Below, piece after piece: positions 1 to 10,606 of a DNA stretch of 64,000 nt (position 1 is the stretch's first letter; each line of letters begins with the position of its first letter). The stretch is taken from the NCBI RefSeq assembly GCF_000018285.1, contig NC_009901.1:3843001-3907000 (forward strand), read 5' to 3'. Both the position numbers and the translations under genes were made by a program. The notes beneath the pieces were generated by a model, which was given only the letters and a program-made list of their open reading frames with translations, had not been told where the DNA came from and made no database searches. Source of the DNA: Shewanella pealeana ATCC 700345. Its GTDB lineage: Bacteria; Pseudomonadota; Gammaproteobacteria; Enterobacterales; Shewanellaceae.

Positions 1-56
1 GCTCGTAAACTAGCACTATTAACGTATAACAAGACCTAGATTAATGGAGTGATTTT

Positions 57-1097
57 TTGTCAAATAAGTTAACCACACTCAACCTCTACTTGGAGCCTGC
101 AGAAACTCGCAGACTCGCGTCGCTTTGTGGCCCGTTTGATGACAACATTAAGCAGCTAGAACGTCGTATTGGCGTTGAGATTAGCTACCGAAATAATCAC
201 TTTCAAATTGTCGGTACACCGCGAAGCTGTTTGACCGCCAACAATCTATTAAAAGATCTCTATATTGAAACGCAGCCGCTTAAAGGCAGCACTCCCGATC
301 TTGAGCCCGATGCTGTTCATATCGCCATACAAGAGGCGATAGCCTTAGATATGCAAGCGCCTCGTGATGAGAGCGAGTTATATATTAAGACTAAGCGTGG
401 CGTGATTAAGCCACGCAATCCAAATCAGAGTGATTATGTACGTAATATCGTAACTCACGATATTACCTTCGGCATTGGTCCTGCGGGTACGGGTAAAACC
501 TACCTAGCGGTTGCAGCTGCAGTCGATGCGTTAGAACGCCAAGAAGTGCGCCGTATCTTACTGACGCGCCCAGCGGTTGAAGCCGGAGAGAAGCTAGGCT
601 TCCTGCCTGGTGACTTAAGCCAGAAAGTCGATCCTTATCTGCGCCCGCTATATGATGCGTTATTTGAGATGATGGGCTTTGAGAAAGTAGAACGTTTAAT
701 CGAGCGCAACGTGATTGAAGTTGCGCCACTGGCTTATATGCGCGGCCGAACGCTAAATGATGCCTTTATCATTCTCGATGAAAGCCAAAATACCACAGTT
801 GAACAGATGAAGATGTTCCTAACCCGTATTGGATTCAACTCACGGGCGGTGATCACTGGCGATATTACCCAGATAGACTTACCTAAGCATCAAAAGTCTG
901 GCCTGCGCCACTCAATTGAAGTGCTTGGCGAAGTCGATGAAATTAGTTTTAACTTCTTCCAAGCAAAAGATGTGGTACGTCACCCAGTTGTGGCACGCAT
1001 TGTCGAGGCCTATGAAGCGTTCGAGTTAAAAGCACAATCGAGTAAAGGCAATAAAGATAGCCAATACCAATTACAGGAAATAGCCCCCCATGAGTGA
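57..1097 (+). CDS. ybeZ: PhoH-family ATPase YbeZ
   Basis: PhoH-like P-loop ATPase that in the family works with the endoribonuclease YbeY in rRNA and ribosome quality control. The Walker A motif GPAGTGKT is at residues 141-148, with a downstream LDESQN Walker B-type motif. The N-terminal 80 residues look like the RNA-binding KH-like part of the family. The 346-residue length is normal. The start is TTG: the only nearby ATG (44) runs straight into a stop, and a GGAG-type Shine-Dalgarno lies just upstream. The 3' end overlaps ybeY by 8 bases, so the two are translationally coupled. miaB would normally precede it, outside the window. Confidence 0.95.
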   Translation: MSNKLTTLNLYLEPAETRRLASLCGPFDDNIKQLERRIGVEISYRNNHFQIVGTPRSCLTANNLLKDLYIETQPLKGSTPDLEPDAVHIAIQEAIALDMQAPRDESELYIKTKRGVIKPRNPNQSDYVRNIVTHDITFGIGPAGTGKTYLAVAAAVDALERQEVRRILLTRPAVEAGEKLGFLPGDLSQKVDPYLRPLYDALFEMMGFEKVERLIERNVIEVAPLAYMRGRTLNDAFIILDESQNTTVEQMKMFLTRIGFNSRAVITGDITQIDLPKHQKSGLRHSIEVLGEVDEISFNFFQAKDVVRHPVVARIVEAYEAFELKAQSSKGNKDSQYQLQEIAPHE

Positions 1098-1560
1098 TAG
1101 TCAGATGGTTATCGATCTTGATGTACAAGTTGCCGTAGAAGGATTTGAGCTGCCGTCACAAGCAGAACTTGAACTTTGGGTAAAAACCGCACTCAGAGAT
1201 ACTATGAGTGAGGCAGAATTAACGATTCGCATCGTCGACGTTGAAGAAAGCCAAGAATTAAACATGACTTACCGTGGCAAAGACAAACCTACCAATGTTT
1301 TGTCTTTCCCGTTTGAAGCACCACCAGGCATTGAGCTACCGCTATTAGGCGATTTAGTGATTTGTGCTGCGGTAGTAGAGCAAGAAGCAATTGATCAAAA
1401 CAAACCCCTACTCGCACATTGGGCACACATGGTTGTACATGGTTGCCTCCATCTGCTAGGGTATGATCATATTGAAGATGTTGAGGCTGAAGAGATGGAG
1501 TCATTAGAGACCCAACTGATTGAAAGCCTTGGTTATATTAATCCTTACAAGGAGCAATAA
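1090..1560 (+). CDS. ybeY: Endoribonuclease YbeY, rRNA maturation factor
   Basis: Single-strand-specific metallo-endoribonuclease needed for 16S rRNA 3'-end maturation and 70S quality control. The zinc-binding signature [11 protein letters not shown] is complete, with His117, His121 and His127. The 156-residue length matches the family. It starts inside the end of ybeZ and is followed 27 bases later by corC, the usual ybeZ-ybeY-corC-lnt order. Confidence 0.96.
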   Translation: MSDSQMVIDLDVQVAVEGFELPSQAELELWVKTALRDTMSEAELTIRIVDVEESQELNMTYRGKDKPTNVLSFPFEAPPGIELPLLGDLVICAAVVEQEAIDQNKPLLAHWAHMVVHGCLHLLGYDHIEDVEAEEMESLETQLIESLGYINPYKEQ

Positions 1561-1587
1561 TTGGCTCAATAGAGCCAGGAAAACACT

Positions 1588-2469
1588 ATGAGTGACGATA
1601 TCCCACCGAGTACTAACGCCTCTAAGAAGGGCTGGTTAGACAAAGTAAGTCAGTTGTTCCAGGGCGAACCGAAAAATCGCGAAGATTTAGTAGACGTAAT
1701 TCACGATGCAGAAATGCGAGAAGTGATAAGCGTAGACACACGCGAAATGATTAAAGGTGTTTTAGAAGTCTCCGATCTACGTGTACGGGATATTATGATC
1801 CCACGCGCACAGATTGTGGCTATCCAAATTGACGACTCTGTAGAAGAAGTTTTATCTACCGTGATCGGTTCAGCACACTCCCGTTTTCCAGTAGTCAATG
1901 AAGACAAAGATCATGTCGAAGGCATTTTGCTTGCGAAAGACTTGCTTCAGTATGGCTTTAAAAACAACGAAGAACCATTCGAATTACGTCAAGTAATCCG
2001 ACCTGCTGTCGTTGTTCCTGAGAGTAAACGTGTTGATGTGTTACTAAAGGAATTCCGCTCTCAGCGTTACCATATGGCGATTGTTGTCGATGAGTACGGC
2101 GGAGTGTCGGGCCTAGTGACGATTGAGGATATTCTCGAAGAGATCGTAGGTGATATCGAAGACGAGTTTGACCATGACTCTGCAGAAGAGACTGAAATCA
2201 AACAAGTCAGCAAGCAAGTATTCATGGTGAAAGCACTCACTCCAATCGATGACTTCAATGAAGCATTCGGTACTGAGTTTAGTGACGAAGAATTCGATAC
2301 CGTTGGTGGTATGGTGTCCCATGCATTTGGCCATCTACCAGAGCGTGACGAAAAGGTCATGATCCAAGATATCGAGTTTAAAGTGGTTAACGCCGATACT
2401 CGTCGCTTGATCCAACTTAGAGTTAAACTCCCTGGTAACGGTCATAGCAATGATGAGACTGTTGCTTAG
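1588..2469 (+). CDS. corC: CorC/YbeX: CBS-pair and transporter-associated domain protein
   Basis: Cytosolic CorC/HlyC-type protein associated with magnesium and cobalt efflux and, in E. coli (YbeX), with ribosome-related phenotypes. It has a tandem CBS pair at about residues 65-185 (first CBS begins at RVRDIMIPRAQI) and a C-terminal CorC_HlyC domain at about 200-285. There is no membrane segment, which separates it from the longer CorB/YfjD type. The acidic EDEFDHD stretch links the two domains. It sits 39 bases before lnt. The biochemical role is less certain than the family assignment. Confidence 0.93.
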   Translation: MSDDIPPSTNASKKGWLDKVSQLFQGEPKNREDLVDVIHDAEMREVISVDTREMIKGVLEVSDLRVRDIMIPRAQIVAIQIDDSVEEVLSTVIGSAHSRFPVVNEDKDHVEGILLAKDLLQYGFKNNEEPFELRQVIRPAVVVPESKRVDVLLKEFRSQRYHMAIVVDEYGGVSGLVTIEDILEEIVGDIEDEFDHDSAEETEIKQVSKQVFMVKALTPIDDFNEAFGTEFSDEEFDTVGGMVSHAFGHLPERDEKVMIQDIEFKVVNADTRRLIQLRVKLPGNGHSNDETVA

Positions 2470-2508
2470 CAACTAACTTACGTTATCACGACCCAATGAT
2501 GAGGCTGT

Positions 2509-4044
2509 ATGCTGAATAAATTTCGGGCATTAGCCCATCATCCGCGTTCGAAACTGGTGCTGGCCTACGCGGCCGGCGCCATTACGGCGCTCTCCTTCGC
2601 CCCCTATTCTATTTGGCCGCTTTATCTTATTGCACTGGCTTTTGCCCTTCATCAAAGCGCGAGCCTAGCACCTAAACAAGCTTTTAAATATTGGCTCAGC
2701 TTTGGCTTTGGCTGTTTCTCTGTGGGGATCAGCTGGGTGCACGTCAGCATGGATGTCTATGGCGGCATGCCGCTTATCGCCTCAATCGCCTTAATGGCAC
2801 TGCTTGCCTTGTATCTCGCGCTTTATCCTGCACTTGCAGGCTGTTTAATGCAAAGGCTTGCACCGAAGACATCGCTACTACGTAACTTACTGGTATTCCC
2901 AGCACTTTGGACCCTTACTGAATGGGCTAGAGGCTGGGTGTTAACAGGCTTTCCTTGGCTATGGGCTGGTTATAGTCAGACAGAGGGGCCACTTAAGCCT
3001 ATCGCCTCTATGTTTGGCACCTTAGGTCTAAGCTTTATTGTTGCCATGCTAGCGGGAGCTATCGCGCTATTAGCCTTTAAACGCTGGCAGAGCTTAGCCA
3101 TTGCGGTGCCTGTACTTGCCGCACTGACCTTTATCGCACCGTTGACCTCACAAGTCACGCCTAATGGTGAAACCATCAAGGTTGCATTAGTTCAGGGGAA
3201 TATCCCACAGAGTATGAAATGGGATCCCGATGCGTTGTGGCCAACCATGCTCAAATACATGGACTTATCGCGTCCAGAGTTTTCAGCCGATCTGATCATA
3301 TGGCCAGAAGCGGCAATCCCCGCTCCCGAGTATATGGTGAAGGACTTCCTCTATAACGCCAACAAAGTCGCTAATTTGAACGACACAGCCATAGTCACAG
3401 GCATTATCAGCAACCATGGCGATGCTTTTTACAATTCGCTGATTGTGCTAGGTAACTACAGTCATAAGCAGCAGTCAGAGGCCGATTATTTAGGTGATGG
3501 TAGTAACGAATTTAAGAAGCACCATCTATTACCTATCGGTGAGTTTGTCCCTTTTGAGTCGCTTTTGCGGCCATTAGCGCCATTCTTTAATCTGCCTATG
3601 TCCTCCTTTAACCGCGGCGACTTTACTCAGCCAAACCTCAATGCGGTGGGCCATCAGATATCACCTGCCATTTGCTACGAAATTGCTTTTCCAGAGCAGT
3701 TACGTGCCAATATGAATGACAATACCGACCTGCTTCTAACAGTCTCCAACGATGCTTGGTTTGGCACCTCTAATGGTCCATTGCAACATATGGAGATTGC
3801 TCAGATGCGTTCGGTAGAGTTAGGCCGACCACTAGTGCGTGCAACCAATAACGGCGTGACAGCCGTGGTCGATGAGGAAGGTAATATTACTCAGCAGTTG
3901 CCGCAGTTTGAAGCTGGTGTTCTGGTTGCTGATATAGCGTTAATGAAAGGACACACACTGTTCACCACTATTGGGCAGTGGCCAGTATTGATTTTGAGCT
4001 TTTTAATCGCCCTAGCTGCTGCAATTAGGAAGAAGGTGCTGTGA
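2509..4044 (+). CDS. lnt: Apolipoprotein N-acyltransferase
   Basis: Inner-membrane enzyme that N-acylates the diacylglyceryl-cysteine of lipoproteins, the last maturation step before Lol sorting. The first ~210 residues hold several hydrophobic membrane segments. The nitrilase-like periplasmic domain follows, with the expected Glu-Lys-Cys triad: Glu267 (WPEAAIP), Lys337 (KKHHLLPIGEF) and Cys389 (PAICYE). A final hydrophobic helix closes the protein. The 511-residue length is typical. It ends the ybeZ-ybeY-corC-lnt cluster. Confidence 0.96.
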   Translation: MLNKFRALAHHPRSKLVLAYAAGAITALSFAPYSIWPLYLIALAFALHQSASLAPKQAFKYWLSFGFGCFSVGISWVHVSMDVYGGMPLIASIALMALLALYLALYPALAGCLMQRLAPKTSLLRNLLVFPALWTLTEWARGWVLTGFPWLWAGYSQTEGPLKPIASMFGTLGLSFIVAMLAGAIALLAFKRWQSLAIAVPVLAALTFIAPLTSQVTPNGETIKVALVQGNIPQSMKWDPDALWPTMLKYMDLSRPEFSADLIIWPEAAIPAPEYMVKDFLYNANKVANLNDTAIVTGIISNHGDAFYNSLIVLGNYSHKQQSEADYLGDGSNEFKKHHLLPIGEFVPFESLLRPLAPFFNLPMSSFNRGDFTQPNLNAVGHQISPAICYEIAFPEQLRANMNDNTDLLLTVSNDAWFGTSNGPLQHMEIAQMRSVELGRPLVRATNNGVTAVVDEEGNITQQLPQFEAGVLVADIALMKGHTLFTTIGQWPVLILSFLIALAAAIRKKVL

Positions 4045-4215
4045 TTTGGAAGAAAATCCAGTAATGAGCAGCGACTAATACCAATCAATAAAAAAATATC
4101 GACAAGCTACAGCCACCCGCCCGTGAGCAAAAACTAAGAAGAGGTGGCTGTTAGCTGATTTTTCGCGGCTTGTGTTAAGCCCCCTATAGCTAACTAATAC
4201 TAAGTGCTAGTATCA
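4045..4215. other. Intergenic region between convergent lnt and ybeL
   Basis: No gene is seen. At 4076-4090 there is a 15-base stretch matching the end of the MITE near 62,276 with one mismatch (TAATACCAATCAATA). No partner inverted repeat was found, so this may be a solo relic or chance. Confidence 0.35.
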
Positions 4216-4716
4216 CTAAGGCGCTAACGCTTCTCGAGTAAACTCATTATTATCGCACTCGGTACAGTCTGAAAGCACACCTGGGAATTCGATCTTTGAT
4301 TCATGCCCACAGGCGGTACATACCATAGTCCCCTGGCCGACAATCTCGCCACTTTCATAATAACCGTGGTGTTTAAAGTCCTGTGCCACCTCATGCCATT
4401 CAAGTTGACTGCGATCGGTTATTTCACTTAACCAGTGCCATAAGGTGTTCTCAACCGTAATCATAGTCGGGCTATGGCTCAGATCGGTGGCATTTTGTTC
4501 CTGTAAGAAACTTGCTATGTCACGTTTCAAAAATTGTTCGACTAAAGCTAACTCTTCTTGCTTTGCGTGCTGCTTTAATGCCAAGTATTGTTTACTCACC
4601 TGCACCTGCTTGTACAAACTCTTTACAGTCAATGAGTTATCATCTTTATACTGAGATTTTATATGCTCAATAAGTGCCTCATAAAGCGAAAGTAGCGCAG
4701 TACTTTGTTCACTCAT
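4216..4716 (-). CDS. ybeL: Zinc-ribbon protein, YbeL family (DUF1451)
   Basis: A 166-residue protein of the YbeL/DUF1451 family, function unknown. The N-terminal two thirds is rich in charged helices. The C-terminus carries a zinc ribbon with two CxxC pairs (CTAC and CTEC, about residues 133-155). E. coli ybeL is also near leuS. It is convergent with lnt and divergent from leuS, so it probably has its own promoter in the 4717-4836 gap. Confidence 0.85.
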   Translation of the reverse strand: MSEQSTALLSLYEALIEHIKSQYKDDNSLTVKSLYKQVQVSKQYLALKQHAKQEELALVEQFLKRDIASFLQEQNATDLSHSPTMITVENTLWHWLSEITDRSQLEWHEVAQDFKHHGYYESGEIVGQGTMVCTACGHESKIEFPGVLSDCTECDNNEFTREALAP

Positions 4717-4836
4717 GGTAAATACTCCTTCAACGAACCTTTTTAATGACTCACTTCTAGTTTATTCTATGCCGATATAACTCGCGCTGAAATAGCGCTA
4801 GATCAAACAATGGGCGGCATAGCCGGAAATAGATTG

Positions 4837-7416
4837 ATGCAAGAGCAATATACTCCTTCAGAAATTGAAGCTAAAGTGCAGCAGCACTGGCAAGACACAA
4901 AAACATTTGAAGTCACCGAAGACGAAAACAAAGAAAAGTTTTACTGCCTTTCTATGTTCCCGTACCCATCGGGCCGACTGCACATGGGTCACGTACGTAA
5001 CTACACCATAGGCGATGTTGTGTCTCGTTACCAACGTCTGCAAGGTAAAAACGTGCTTCAACCTATTGGTTGGGACTCTTTCGGTCTTCCAGCTGAAAAC
5101 GCGGCTATCAAAAACAACACCGCGCCTGCACCTTGGACTTACGAAAATATCGATTACATGAAAAACCAGCTAAAAATGCTAGGTTTTGGTTATGACTGGT
5201 CACGTGAAATCGCTACTTGTACCCCTGAATACTACCGCTGGGAACAGTGGTTCTTCACTAAGCTTTATGAAAAAGGCCTAGTGTACAAGAAGACCTCATC
5301 AGTTAACTGGTGTCCAAACGATGAAACCGTACTTGCAAACGAGCAGGTTATCGACGGTTGCTGCTGGCGCTGTGATACCACTGTGGAGCAAAAAGAGATC
5401 CCACAGTGGTTTATCAAGATCACTGAGTACGCGGAAGAGCTACTTAACGACATCGATACGCTAGAAGAGTGGCCTGAGCAAGTTAAGACCATGCAGCGTA
5501 ACTGGATTGGTCGTAGTGAAGGTATTGAGATGACGTTCCAGGTTGCAGGCAGCGACCAGAGCTTTGATATCTACACCACTCGTCCTGATACAGTAATGGG
5601 CGTGACTTATGTTGCTATTGCAGCTGGTCACCCATTAGCTGAGCAAGCAGCTATCAATAACCCAGCTTTAGTTGAGTTTATTGAAGAGTGTAAAAACGCT
5701 GATACCACTGAAGCTGCTATGGCTGCAATGGAAAAGAAAGGTGTTGCTACAGGTCTTAATGCTATCCACCCAATCACTGGCAAAGAAGTGCCAATCTGGG
5801 TAGGTAACTTCGTACTGATGAACTACGGTACTGGCGCCGTAATGTCTGTTCCTGCTCACGATCAACGTGACTACGAGTTCGCCAAGAAGTACGGCCTAAA
5901 CATCGAAGCCGTTATTAAGCCTGTTGACGGAGAAGTCGACATTAGCGAAGAAGCATACACTGAGAAAGGTGTACTGTTTAACTCTGCTGAGTTTGATGGG
6001 CTAGATTTCCAAGCGGCGTTTGATGCAATTGATGCCAAGTTAACTGCTGAAGGTAAAGGTAAGCGACAAGTTAACTTCCGTCTACGTGACTGGGGTGTTT
6101 CACGTCAGCGTTACTGGGGTGCACCAATTCCAATGGTGACTTTGGCCGATGGCACAGTAATGCCAACACCAGAAGATCAACTACCCGTAATATTGCCTGA
6201 AGATGTGGTTATGGATGGCATCCAAAGCCCAATCAAATCAGATAAAGAGTGGGCTAAGACCACTATTAACGGCCAAGAAGCATTCCGTGAAACCGATACC
6301 TTCGATACCTTTATGGAATCATCTTGGTACTACGCGCGTTACTGTAGCCCGCATGCTGATGAAATGCTTGATCCAGCAAAAGCTAACTACTGGTTGCCAG
6401 TGGATCAATACATTGGTGGTATCGAGCATGCTTGTATGCACCTATTGTACTTCCGCTTCTTCCACAAGTTGCTGCGTGACACAGGCCTAGTGAACTCTAA
6501 CGAGCCAGCTAAGCGTCTACTGACTCAAGGTATGGTACTGGCTGATGCTTATTACTATAACAATGAGAAAGGTGCACGCGTTTGGGTTGCACCATCTGAT
6601 GTAACAGTACAAGAGACAGACGACAAAGGCCGTACCGTTAAAGCGGTAGACAGCGAAGGTCATGAACTGGTTTACACCGGTATGAGCAAGATGTCTAAGT
6701 CTAAGAACAACGGTATCGACCCACAAGAGATGGTTGATAAGTACGGCGCTGATACTGTGCGTCTATTTATGATGTTCGCAGCGCCACCAGAGCTAACTCT
6801 TGAATGGCAAGAGTCTAGTGTTGAAGGTGCACACCGCTTTATTAAGCGTTTGTGGAAAACAGCACACGACCATATTGCTAACGGCACAACTGCTGAGCTT
6901 GATGTTAAGTCACTAAATGCTGCTCAAAAAGAGCTACGTCGTGAACTTCATAAGACGATTGCAAAAGTCGGTGATGATATCGAACGTCGTCAGATGTTCA
7001 ACACCGCTATCGCATCGATTATGGAATTGATGAACCGTCTACAGAAGGCACCATCAGAAACGGATCAAGACAAGGCACTAATGCAAGAAGCCTTGAATGC
7101 AGTTATCCGCTTGCTTTATCCAATTATTCCACACACTTGTTTTGTGCTATGGAATGAGCTTGGTAACCAAGGGGCAATTGAAGAGGTACTTTGGCCAGAA
7201 GTTGACGAGTCAGCACTAGTTGAAGATAGCAAGCTAATCATCGTTCAAGTTAACGGTAAATTGCGCGCTAAGATCACAGTTGCTGCAGATGCTAGCAAAG
7301 AAGAAGTTGAAGCTGCGGGTATGGCCGAAGAAGGCGTGGTTAAGCACACCGAAGACAAAACCGTTCGCAAGGTTATCTACGTACCGGGCAAGCTGCTCAA
7401 TATCGTAGCTAACTAA
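4837..7416 (+). CDS. leuS: Leucyl-tRNA synthetase
   Basis: Class I aminoacyl-tRNA synthetase charging tRNA-Leu. The HIGH-type motif is HMGH (about residues 49-52) and the KMSKS motif is intact at about 618-622. An editing (CP1) domain lies between and the anticodon-binding region follows. The frame is open from an ATG at 4810, but the MQEQYTP start at 4837 gives the normal N-terminus and 859-residue length, so I chose it. lptE follows 32 bases downstream, as in E. coli. Confidence 0.97.
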   Translation: MQEQYTPSEIEAKVQQHWQDTKTFEVTEDENKEKFYCLSMFPYPSGRLHMGHVRNYTIGDVVSRYQRLQGKNVLQPIGWDSFGLPAENAAIKNNTAPAPWTYENIDYMKNQLKMLGFGYDWSREIATCTPEYYRWEQWFFTKLYEKGLVYKKTSSVNWCPNDETVLANEQVIDGCCWRCDTTVEQKEIPQWFIKITEYAEELLNDIDTLEEWPEQVKTMQRNWIGRSEGIEMTFQVAGSDQSFDIYTTRPDTVMGVTYVAIAAGHPLAEQAAINNPALVEFIEECKNADTTEAAMAAMEKKGVATGLNAIHPITGKEVPIWVGNFVLMNYGTGAVMSVPAHDQRDYEFAKKYGLNIEAVIKPVDGEVDISEEAYTEKGVLFNSAEFDGLDFQAAFDAIDAKLTAEGKGKRQVNFRLRDWGVSRQRYWGAPIPMVTLADGTVMPTPEDQLPVILPEDVVMDGIQSPIKSDKEWAKTTINGQEAFRETDTFDTFMESSWYYARYCSPHADEMLDPAKANYWLPVDQYIGGIEHACMHLLYFRFFHKLLRDTGLVNSNEPAKRLLTQGMVLADAYYYNNEKGARVWVAPSDVTVQETDDKGRTVKAVDSEGHELVYTGMSKMSKSKNNGIDPQEMVDKYGADTVRLFMMFAAPPELTLEWQESSVEGAHRFIKRLWKTAHDHIANGTTAELDVKSLNAAQKELRRELHKTIAKVGDDIERRQMFNTAIASIMELMNRLQKAPSETDQDKALMQEALNAVIRLLYPIIPHTCFVLWNELGNQGAIEEVLWPEVDESALVEDSKLIIVQVNGKLRAKITVAADASKEEVEAAGMAEEGVVKHTEDKTVRKVIYVPGKLLNIVAN

Positions 7417-7448
7417 TCTTCGTAAACAAGGAAGACTAAACAAAGCTT

Positions 7449-7943
7449 ATGCTAATTAAACGCATACTTTTGGCAACCTTGGCACTGAGCGTATTGCTCA
7501 GTGCCGGTTGCGGCTTTAGACTTCAGGGTAGCTACTCGATTCCTGAGCAGCTACAAACCTTGAGTCTTAGCAGCCAAGACGAATACAGCGAGCTGACACG
7601 CTTAGTACGTGAGCGCTTACGTTTGAACCGCATTGCAGTCGTTGCTCCAGCAGAAGATCTTCCAGCTCTGCGGATTATTAGTGACTCGCTGGACCGTTCG
7701 ACTCTATCTATCTATCCAACGGGTAACGTAGCCGAATATGAGCTTATCTATCAGGTCACCTTCTCGGTACAACTGCCAGGCGATGAGTCTCAACGTTTCG
7801 ATGTAGCGATTCACCGTGACTACCTCGATGATCCCCGCACTGCATTAGCAAAAAGCCGAGAGATGGAGCTATTGCTAAAAGAGATGCGCATTCAAGCAGC
7901 CGACCGCATTATTCAAACTTTGGCCGCGACTGAGGTTAATTGA
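7449..7943 (+). CDS. lptE: LPS-assembly lipoprotein LptE (RlpB)
   Basis: Outer-membrane lipoprotein that plugs the LptD barrel and delivers LPS to the surface. The lipoprotein signal peptide ends at LSAGC with lipidated Cys21. The 164-residue length and the ATGCGFRLQGSYSIP-like start of the mature protein fit LptE. It overlaps holA by 4 bases and follows leuS. Confidence 0.93.
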   Translation: MLIKRILLATLALSVLLSAGCGFRLQGSYSIPEQLQTLSLSSQDEYSELTRLVRERLRLNRIAVVAPAEDLPALRIISDSLDRSTLSIYPTGNVAEYELIYQVTFSVQLPGDESQRFDVAIHRDYLDDPRTALAKSREMELLLKEMRIQAADRIIQTLAATEVN

Positions 7944-8974
7944 TGCGGATCTACCCAGATCAGTTAGCGCGTCAGCTTTCTCCACTGCCTCAATGTTGCC
8001 TTATTTTTGGTGATGATCCTTGGTTGTGTGAGCAGAGCCGCGCAGCCCTTCACTCTGAAGCCAAGCGCCAAGGTTTCGAAGAAAAAATCCAACTGAGCCA
8101 AGAGACGGGTTTTAGCTGGAATGAATTGTTCGAACAGTGGCAAGCGATGAGCTTGTTTTCGAGCCGTCGTATCATTGAGTTAACTCTTCCCCAAGCAAAA
8201 CCTGGCACCGACGGCAGCGCCATGCTGCAAACGTTAATGCAGATGGATAATCCAGATGTGTTACTGATCTTAACCGGCCCAAAACTTGCGGCAGAGCAAA
8301 CCAAGAGTAAATGGTTTAAGAGTCTAGATGCTAAAGGCATATATGTGCCTTGCGCGACCCCAGAAGGCGCACAATTTCAGCGTTGGTTAGACGGCCGTAT
8401 CAATTACTATGGCTTATCGCTAGCAAGGGATCCTCGTGAGATGCTGTTTGCACTTTACGAAGGTAACCTGCTCGCCGCCGATCAAGCACTGCAGTTACTG
8501 CAACTATTGAGCCCTACAGCGCCCATTGATTGCGAGCAATTAAGCCAATACTTTGAAGATCAATCGCGCTTTAGTGTGTTTCAACTCACCGATGCGATGC
8601 TCAACAACCAACAAGATAAAGCTCAGCACATTCTATCGCAGTTAAAAAGCGAAGGGGTTGCCATGCCAATTATCCTCTGGTCGTTATTTAAAGAGCTTGC
8701 GGTGCTGCTACAACTGAAAACAGCACAAGACAAGCGTGAGTCTTTACAAGGGCTTTGGTGCAAGTTACGTATTTGGGATAAACGTAAACCTATCTACCAG
8801 AATGCCTTGAACCGTCTAGAGCTCACTCATATTGAAACCTTACTTGCCGGAGCCTCTGCTATCGAGCTAAAGCTAAAGCAGCAAGGAATAGAAGATTGGA
8901 CAGGGCTAAGCCATATCAGCTTATTGTTCGATGCCAAGGCCCATAACAAGCTGGCACATATCGCGTTAGACTAA
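7940..8974 (+). CDS. holA: DNA polymerase III delta subunit
   Basis: Clamp-loader subunit that opens the beta sliding clamp. The N-terminal half has an AAA+-like fold without a functional P-loop, as expected, and the C-terminal part is the helical collar. 344 residues is the standard length. The stop codon shares one base with the ATG of nadD (TAATG), a tight leuS-lptE-holA-nadD operon. Confidence 0.94.
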   Translation: MMRIYPDQLARQLSPLPQCCLIFGDDPWLCEQSRAALHSEAKRQGFEEKIQLSQETGFSWNELFEQWQAMSLFSSRRIIELTLPQAKPGTDGSAMLQTLMQMDNPDVLLILTGPKLAAEQTKSKWFKSLDAKGIYVPCATPEGAQFQRWLDGRINYYGLSLARDPREMLFALYEGNLLAADQALQLLQLLSPTAPIDCEQLSQYFEDQSRFSVFQLTDAMLNNQQDKAQHILSQLKSEGVAMPIILWSLFKELAVLLQLKTAQDKRESLQGLWCKLRIWDKRKPIYQNALNRLELTHIETLLAGASAIELKLKQQGIEDWTGLSHISLLFDAKAHNKLAHIALD

Positions 8975-9624
8975 TGAAAATAGGCATTTTAGGTGGCACA
9001 TTCGACCCGATCCACTTTGGCCATATCCGTCCGGCCCAAGAGGTGAAGCAGCAGCTTAAGTTAGATGAGGTTTGGTTAATGCCAAACCACATCCCGCCCC
9101 ATAAGCAAGGTACCCACGTTTCTAGTCAAGCTCGGCTCGCCATGGCAGAACTTATCGCCGATGAGTTCCCCTGCTTCAAAGTGTGCGATATTGAGGCTAA
9201 GCGAGACACTCCCTCCTATAGCGCAATGACGTTAACCCAGCTCACTAAGATTTATCCTCAGCATGAATTCTATTTCATCATGGGAATGGACTCATTTTTA
9301 AGCTTTACTCGTTGGCATGAGTGGCAACAGCTGTTTGGCCTGTGCCATCTAGTCGTCTGTAAGCGTCCTGGATGGCTGCTTGATGATAAAGATCCAATGC
9401 AAAAGATCTTAACCCCACGACTCCATGATGTCGCTAGGCCTTTACCAGCCAAGTCTGGCAAGATCTTTATGGTCGATATCACACAGCAAGATATCTCTTC
9501 AACTCAGGTGCGACAGCAACTGATGCAAGGCATAATGCCTAGTGCCGTACTCCCTACTTCTATTCAAGAGTACATCCGACACAATCGTCTTTATCGAGGC
9601 GACTCATCAACGAAAACCGATTAA
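8974..9624 (+). CDS. nadD: Nicotinate-nucleotide adenylyltransferase
   Basis: Converts nicotinate mononucleotide and ATP to deamido-NAD in NAD synthesis. The nucleotidyltransferase signature [11 protein letters not shown] is at residues 7-17 and the C-terminal ISSTQVRQ motif is present. 216 residues is typical. It closes the leuS-led operon; about 100 bases with an extended -10-like element separate it from rsfS. Confidence 0.95.
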   Translation: MKIGILGGTFDPIHFGHIRPAQEVKQQLKLDEVWLMPNHIPPHKQGTHVSSQARLAMAELIADEFPCFKVCDIEAKRDTPSYSAMTLTQLTKIYPQHEFYFIMGMDSFLSFTRWHEWQQLFGLCHLVVCKRPGWLLDDKDPMQKILTPRLHDVARPLPAKSGKIFMVDITQQDISSTQVRQQLMQGIMPSAVLPTSIQEYIRHNRLYRGDSSTKTD

Positions 9625-9682
9625 AGCCTAATCAAACCCAGATATTTATGCCAATAGCTATTAATCTGGATTTGAAATACTG

Positions 9683-9691
9683 CTATACTAT
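9683..9691 (+). promoter_or_regulatory. Extended -10 promoter candidate for rsfS-rlmH
   Basis: TGCTATACT reads as an extended -10 hexamer about 32 bases before the rsfS start codon. No good -35 is seen at the normal distance, which fits an extended -10 promoter. This is pattern inference only. Confidence 0.4.
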
Positions 9692-9722
9692 CGCGCTGTC
9701 TTAAAATTAATGGGGTACCAGC

Positions 9723-10052
9723 GTGGAAAGCGCAGAGTTAAAGCAATTTGTAATCGATAAGGTTGAAGACCTTAAAGCAAAAGATATCGTTGTAATGGAC
9801 GTATCAGAGAAATCTAACATCGCCGACTTTATGGTTGTATGTACGGGTAACTCAAAAACACACGTTAAAGCAATCGCTGAAAATCTAGTGGTTGAATCTA
9901 AGCGTGCAGGTCTGACAATTCTAGGTGTCGAAGGCCGCGAAAGCAGTGAATGGGTTCTTGTGGACCTAGGCGATGTCATCATGCATGTTATGCAAGATCA
10001 AACTCGCGATTTCTACCAGCTTGAAAAACTTTGGTCAGAAAAGCCTGAGTAA
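9723..10052 (+). CDS. rsfS: Ribosomal silencing factor RsfS
   Basis: RsfS/Iojap family protein that binds ribosomal protein uL14 and blocks subunit joining under starvation. 109 residues, with the family motifs around [16 protein letters not shown] and the [14 protein letters not shown] stretch. The start codon is GTG. The stop overlaps the ATG of rlmH by one base (TAATG). Confidence 0.95.
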
Positions 10053-10522
10053 TGAAGATTCAGTTAGTCGCAGTTGGAACCCGCATGCCAGATTGGGTTG
10101 AAACAGGTTTCAAAGAATATCAGCGCCGCTTTCCTCGAGATATGGCGCTTGAATTAGTTGAGATCCCTGCTGGCAAACGCGGTAAAAATGCCGATATAGC
10201 TCGCATTCTCCAAAAAGAGGGCGAGTTAATGTTGGCGGCGATCCCGAAAGGGAATCATATCGTCAGCTTAGACTTACCGGGCAAAAACCTCACAACACCG
10301 CAATTAGCAGAGCAGATGAACAAATGGCTACTCGATGGCCGCGATGTTAGCTTGTTAATTGGAGGCCCAGAAGGTTTATCTCCTGAGTGCAAAAAAGCCG
10401 CAGCGCAAAGCTGGTGCTTATCAGCCTTAACCCTACCTCATCCTTTGGTACGCGTGATTGTTGCCGAAAGCCTTTATCGTGGCTGGAGCATTAACAATAA
10501 TCATCCCTATCATAGAGAATAA
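10052..10522 (+). CDS. rlmH: 23S rRNA (pseudouridine-1915-N3)-methyltransferase
   Basis: SPOUT-class methyltransferase acting on pseudouridine 1915 of helix 69 in 70S ribosomes. The knotted SAM site shows in [10 protein letters not shown] and the C-terminal [15 protein letters not shown] tail. 156 residues is the standard length. Paired with rsfS, directly upstream of the elongasome genes. Confidence 0.96.
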
Positions 10523-10606
10523 TATCGAATCACTATTTGGTTAGACTGACCTTAACAGGACTGGCATATGTGCTTGGCACCCTTTTTTAAGCAGGAGAGA
10601 ATGTAA